A stretch of DNA of 64,000 nucleotides from Amycolatopsis suaedae (GTDB lineage Bacteria; Actinomycetota; Actinomycetes; Mycobacteriales; Pseudonocardiaceae). Location of the stretch: assembly GCF_004214935.1 (NCBI RefSeq), contig NZ_SFCC01000011.1, positions 248,001-312,000 on the forward strand, given 5' to 3'. Position numbers and translations under genes: made by a program. Position 1 is the stretch's first letter. Each line of letters begins with the position of its first letter. The notes under the pieces are model-generated. The model had not been told where the DNA came from, did not search any database, and was given only the letters and a program-made list of their open reading frames with translations. Positions 61,232-64,000 of this stretch are shown here, one piece after another.

Positions 61232-62581
61232 TTAGGAACGCCAGCCGTCCGGATCCACGCCGCCGGGCACGGGAGCGGCCGGGTCGTACGGGGTGCGGGT
61301 GAAGATGAACGTCGCCAGGTCGAGGTGGGTGGGCGTGCCGTCGGCGGCGCGGCAGGCCCGCAGCGTCTCGCCCGCGTAGTAGCCGTCCAGGCCGATCCAG
61401 GTCCCGTCGCCCGCGGGACGGAACCGCGACGCCCGCCCGGCGCCGGACGTCGGCGCGAGGCTCAGCCAGCCGCCGGGCAGGATCCGCAGGTGGTGCGGTG
61501 CCGGCCCCCAGTGCCACAGCCCGGTCAGCGCCAGCAGCTCCGGGTCGACCTCGGTGGGCTGCCACTCCGGTGGCAGCCGCGGCTCGTAGTCGTCGGCGAT
61601 GCTGATCAGATCCAGCGTGACGCCCAGGATGGCGACGCCGGACGTGCTGTTGGTCAGCGCCAGCGCGCCGGTGCCGGTGGCGGCGTCGACGATGCCCGCG
61701 GCCAGGAAGCCGGGCATCGACCCGGTGTGCCCGGCCAGCCGCCTGCCCTGGTGCCGCAGCACCTGCAGGCCGAGGCCGTAACCGGCGGTCCAGGTGTCAC
61801 CGTCGTCGACGGTCGCCATCTCCCGCATCTCGGCGACCGTGTCCGGGTGCAGCACCTCGCCGGTGTCGCCACCGACGAACGCCACCCAGCGGGCCAGGTC
61901 CCGCGCGGTCGACCAGAGCTGTCCCGCCGGCGCCATCGCGCCGGCGTCGTGCTCCGGCTCGGGCAGCACGACGTCGGCGAACGGGTGCACGGCCCAGCCG
62001 CTCGCGTGCCGCCCTTCCGGCCGAGGCGTCGTGCGCGACATGCCCAGTGGCTGGAGAATCTCCGCCCGCAGCACGTCCAGCCAGCTCTGCCCGCGCAGCC
62101 GTGCGATCAGCTCGCCGAGCACGCCGTAGCCGGCGTTGGAGTAGTGGAACCGGCTGCCCGGCCGCAGCCGCACCTCCTCGGCGGGCAGGGCGGAGGCCAG
62201 CGCGGCCCAGTCGCCGCCCTCGGTGCGTTCCCACCACTGGCCGGGCGACTCCGCGGTGATCCCGCTGGTGTGCGCGAGCAGCTGCGCGACGGTCAGCGAG
62301 CCGAGCGCGGTGCCCGGCACGTGCTTGTCGACGGCGTCGTTCAGGTCCAGCAGGCCCTCGTCGCGAAGCCGCAGTACCTGCGCGGCGACGATCGACTTGG
62401 TGATCGAGCCGAGCCGGTACTGCGTGTCCTCGTCGGGTGCGGTGCCGTCGACCGTCCCGCGCGCTCCGGACCAGGCGATCCGGCCGTCCCGCACGACGGC
62501 GGCCACCAGGGACGGGGCGCGGTTCGTGGACTGTTCGACGGCGATCCGGCGGAGCAGGGCGAACTCGGTGGTCTCCAGCAT
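61232..62581 (-). CDS. Serine hydrolase, beta-lactamase/PBP-like fold
   Basis: 449 residues, no signal peptide, so probably cytosolic. Motifs: SITKSIVA (SxxK) near 59, YSNAGYG (YxN) near 148, HTGSMPGF near 278. C-terminal about 130 residues form a lipocalin-like beta domain as in DUF3471-bearing enzymes of this class. Activities in the family range from D-aminopeptidase to esterase. Lies 18 bases downstream of the erythromycin-esterase-like gene on the same strand. Confidence 0.87.
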   Translation of the reverse strand: MLETTEFALLRRIAVEQSTNRAPSLVAAVVRDGRIAWSGARGTVDGTAPDEDTQYRLGSITKSIVAAQVLRLRDEGLLDLNDAVDKHVPGTALGSLTVAQLLAHTSGITAESPGQWWERTEGGDWAALASALPAEEVRLRPGSRFHYSNAGYGVLGELIARLRGQSWLDVLRAEILQPLGMSRTTPRPEGRHASGWAVHPFADVVLPEPEHDAGAMAPAGQLWSTARDLARWVAFVGGDTGEVLHPDTVAEMREMATVDDGDTWTAGYGLGLQVLRHQGRRLAGHTGSMPGFLAAGIVDAATGTGALALTNSTSGVAILGVTLDLISIADDYEPRLPPEWQPTEVDPELLALTGLWHWGPAPHHLRILPGGWLSLAPTSGAGRASRFRPAGDGTWIGLDGYYAGETLRACRAADGTPTHLDLATFIFTRTPYDPAAPVPGGVDPDGWRS

Positions 62582-62599
62582 GCGGGCAATTCTGCCCAG

Positions 62600-63901
62600 T
62601 CACCGCACCAATTGGCTGGGTGAGGTCGCCGTGGTGTGCACCACGATGTCGAACGTGCTGGTCAGCGACGCCGTGGACAGGGTGTAGGCGTTGGCGTCCT
62701 GACCGGTGACGTACAGCGGGTGGATCATCCGCGTGGTGAGCGGGGCGGCACGCCACCGCCGCACCTGGGCGGGCGCGTGCGCCTGCGTGTCGAGCACGAA
62801 GAGCCCGGGCCGGGCGGACTCCAGCGTCGCCTCCAGCATGCCCGGCGCGGGCGGCCCCACCGGGTGCGGCGCGGGGCCCTCCGGTGGGATCCCGGAGTTC
62901 ACCGAACCGGAGCCGAACGTGACGCCGACCGAGACGTAAGCCGGTCCGAGCCGCCTGCGCAGGTGGCCGCCCGCCCAGGTCCCGGTCATCGACCCGAACG
63001 GCATGCGAAACGTCGCCTCGGGTGCCGCCGCGGTGTGCGCGCTCGCCGCCCAGTAGGCGATCCGGCCGCCGGCCGTCCGCTGCCACCAGCCGACGGTGTC
63101 GGCGATGAACCGCTCCCGCTCGGCGGAGAACCCGTCGGCCGCGTAGTACTCGTGCCAGCCGAGCACGGTCCGCGCGTGCTGCGCGGCGTACTCGTCCCGC
63201 GGATGCAGGCTCTCGACCAGCCGGTTCACCCTGCGGGCGGCGTCGATGCGGGGCTGCCGCTCCTCACCGGACATCCGCAGGTACGCCAGCAGGTGCTCGT
63301 GGCGGGGCAGCGTCGGGCGGATGGTCGCCAGGTCGCGTTCCAGCTCGGCCATCCGGTCCGGTGCGACCCCGCCGACGTACCGGCTGATCGCCTCGAAGCT
63401 GGACTCCCGCAGCACCAGCAGGTCCGCGCCGAGGTAGCGCACCTGGTCGGCGTGGGTCTCGTTGTACGCCCGCATCCAGCGCAGCAGCCCGGCGATCTCC
63501 TCGGTCGCCCACAGCGGCGAGGACATGTCGGCCACCAGCGCGTCCGGGTCACCCTCGCCGGTGCGCACGTACCGGTCGATGTCCAGCCCGCCCGCGAAGT
63601 CGTTCTCGAAGGCCACCGTGCGGAAACCCTTGTGCTCCACCAGGTAGCGCACCATCCGGTGCTTGAGCCGGAACTGCTCACGCGACCCGTGGCTGGACTC
63701 GCCGAGCCCGACGACGAGCGCCCCGCCCACCATGCGGCCGAACGGGCGCAGGTCGTGCGACGGCGCGGCGGGATCGGCCGAGTCGAGTACCGCGGCGTGC
63801 CGGTCGATCCAGCGGGTGACCGGGTCCTGCCCGGCGGTGGCCGTCGCGGTGCCGGAGAGCACCAGCGCGGCGGTGGTGAGGCTGATCAACGTCCATCTCA
63901 T
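62600..63901 (-). CDS. Secreted erythromycin esterase-family protein
   Basis: 433 residues from the ATG at 63901 with AGAAAGGG upstream. Sec signal about 1-24 (ATATAGQ). The domain matches the erythromycin-esterase/succinoglycan-biosynthesis family: GLGESSHGSREQFRLKHRMVRYL near 67, FRTVAFENDFAGGLDIDRY near 93, and LLRWMRAYN near 139, with Glu and His residues that form the active site in EreA/EreC. A macrolide substrate is not implied; most homologues are of unknown use. Operon with the serine hydrolase. Confidence 0.87.
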   Translation of the reverse strand: MRWTLISLTTAALVLSGTATATAGQDPVTRWIDRHAAVLDSADPAAPSHDLRPFGRMVGGALVVGLGESSHGSREQFRLKHRMVRYLVEHKGFRTVAFENDFAGGLDIDRYVRTGEGDPDALVADMSSPLWATEEIAGLLRWMRAYNETHADQVRYLGADLLVLRESSFEAISRYVGGVAPDRMAELERDLATIRPTLPRHEHLLAYLRMSGEERQPRIDAARRVNRLVESLHPRDEYAAQHARTVLGWHEYYAADGFSAERERFIADTVGWWQRTAGGRIAYWAASAHTAAAPEATFRMPFGSMTGTWAGGHLRRRLGPAYVSVGVTFGSGSVNSGIPPEGPAPHPVGPPAPGMLEATLESARPGLFVLDTQAHAPAQVRRWRAAPLTTRMIHPLYVTGQDANAYTLSTASLTSTFDIVVHTTATSPSQLVR

Positions 63902-64000
63902 GACGGGCCCTTTCTGCGAACGGGCCATCAGCGTGCGAGGCGGCGCGATGTCACCACATCCGTCAGCGGGCGACACCCGCGCGTACGTCCGTCAGCTCAG
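63902..64000. other. Upstream region at the window edge
   Basis: 99 bases before the erythromycin-esterase-like gene. It must hold that gene's promoter, but no clear -10 or dyad is seen, and no further gene is supported. Confidence 0.5.

Noticed and set aside
62600..63901. Macrolide resistance gene
   Set aside because: Family membership alone does not show macrolide hydrolysis; no resistance context.

Overview
The window is about 70% G+C, uses GTG and TTG starts freely, packs genes with four-base overlaps and carries many leaderless promoters. Together with a conservon, SepH, a resuscitation-promoting factor and an R2-like oxidase, this points to a mycelial or mycobacteria-related actinobacterium. 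The Pseudonocardiaceae (Amycolatopsis or Saccharothrix type) are my best guess; the family is an inference and the phylum is secure. No rRNA, tRNA, CRISPR array, prophage or intact transposase was seen.

Layout. 1-6733: a nitrate-sensor-type kinase, CutC, an MFS exporter and a three-gene glutamate-type ABC importer without its ATPase. 7284-13417: a conservon (kinase, Roadblock protein, DUF742 protein, G protein) followed by a second Roadblock/DUF742 pair. 13414-25918: helicase-associated protein, a membrane-anchored serine hydrolase, malic enzyme, molybdenum-cofactor genes (moaC, a mog-moaE fusion, moaD, moaA), rpf behind a c-di-AMP riboswitch, and an HTH-TOBE regulator with modABC. 25933-33849: two HAD phosphatases, a calcineurin-like phosphatase, a snapalysin-like protease, a frameshifted secreted protein, an acyl-CoA synthetase, and TetR plus R2-like oxidase. 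34172-43415: cold-shock protein, DUF2771 lipoprotein, MFS protein, glutaminyl cyclase, DUF3027 and a sacsin-like ATPase, DUF2530, purine permease, MarR. 45226-52799: an iron/oxidative-stress block (NAT, SodA, heme oxygenase, TetR), a GCS2 enzyme, 23S-type RNA methyltransferase, DUF2537, YjbR and SepH. 53008-63901: a two-component system facing a lipoprotein-adaptor-ABC exporter operon, then amidohydrolase, SerC, a beta-lactamase-fold hydrolase and an erythromycin-esterase-like protein.

From memory, the order (helicase-associated protein)-moaC-mog-moaE-rpf-moaD-moaA-csp-DUF2771-MFS-DUF3027-DUF2530-MarR-SpoU-DUF2537-SepH-SerC follows the Mycobacterium tuberculosis Rv0862c-Rv0884c segment. The window is therefore an ancient core block into which lineage-specific modules (modABC, the protease, R2lox, the NAT/SodA/HmuO block, the exporter) have been placed. 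This needs an alignment to confirm.

The functional themes are Moco supply (molybdate uptake plus pterin steps), dormancy exit and c-di-AMP control (rpf), membrane signalling through two NIT kinases and a conservon, iron/redox response, and sensing coupled to export. The least explained items are the DUF3027/GHKL-ATPase couple, the extra Roadblock/DUF742 pair, and three families of intergenic repeats. One of these hairpin repeats appears to be split by a 340-bp MITE-like insertion with terminal inverted repeats and an 11-bp target duplication.
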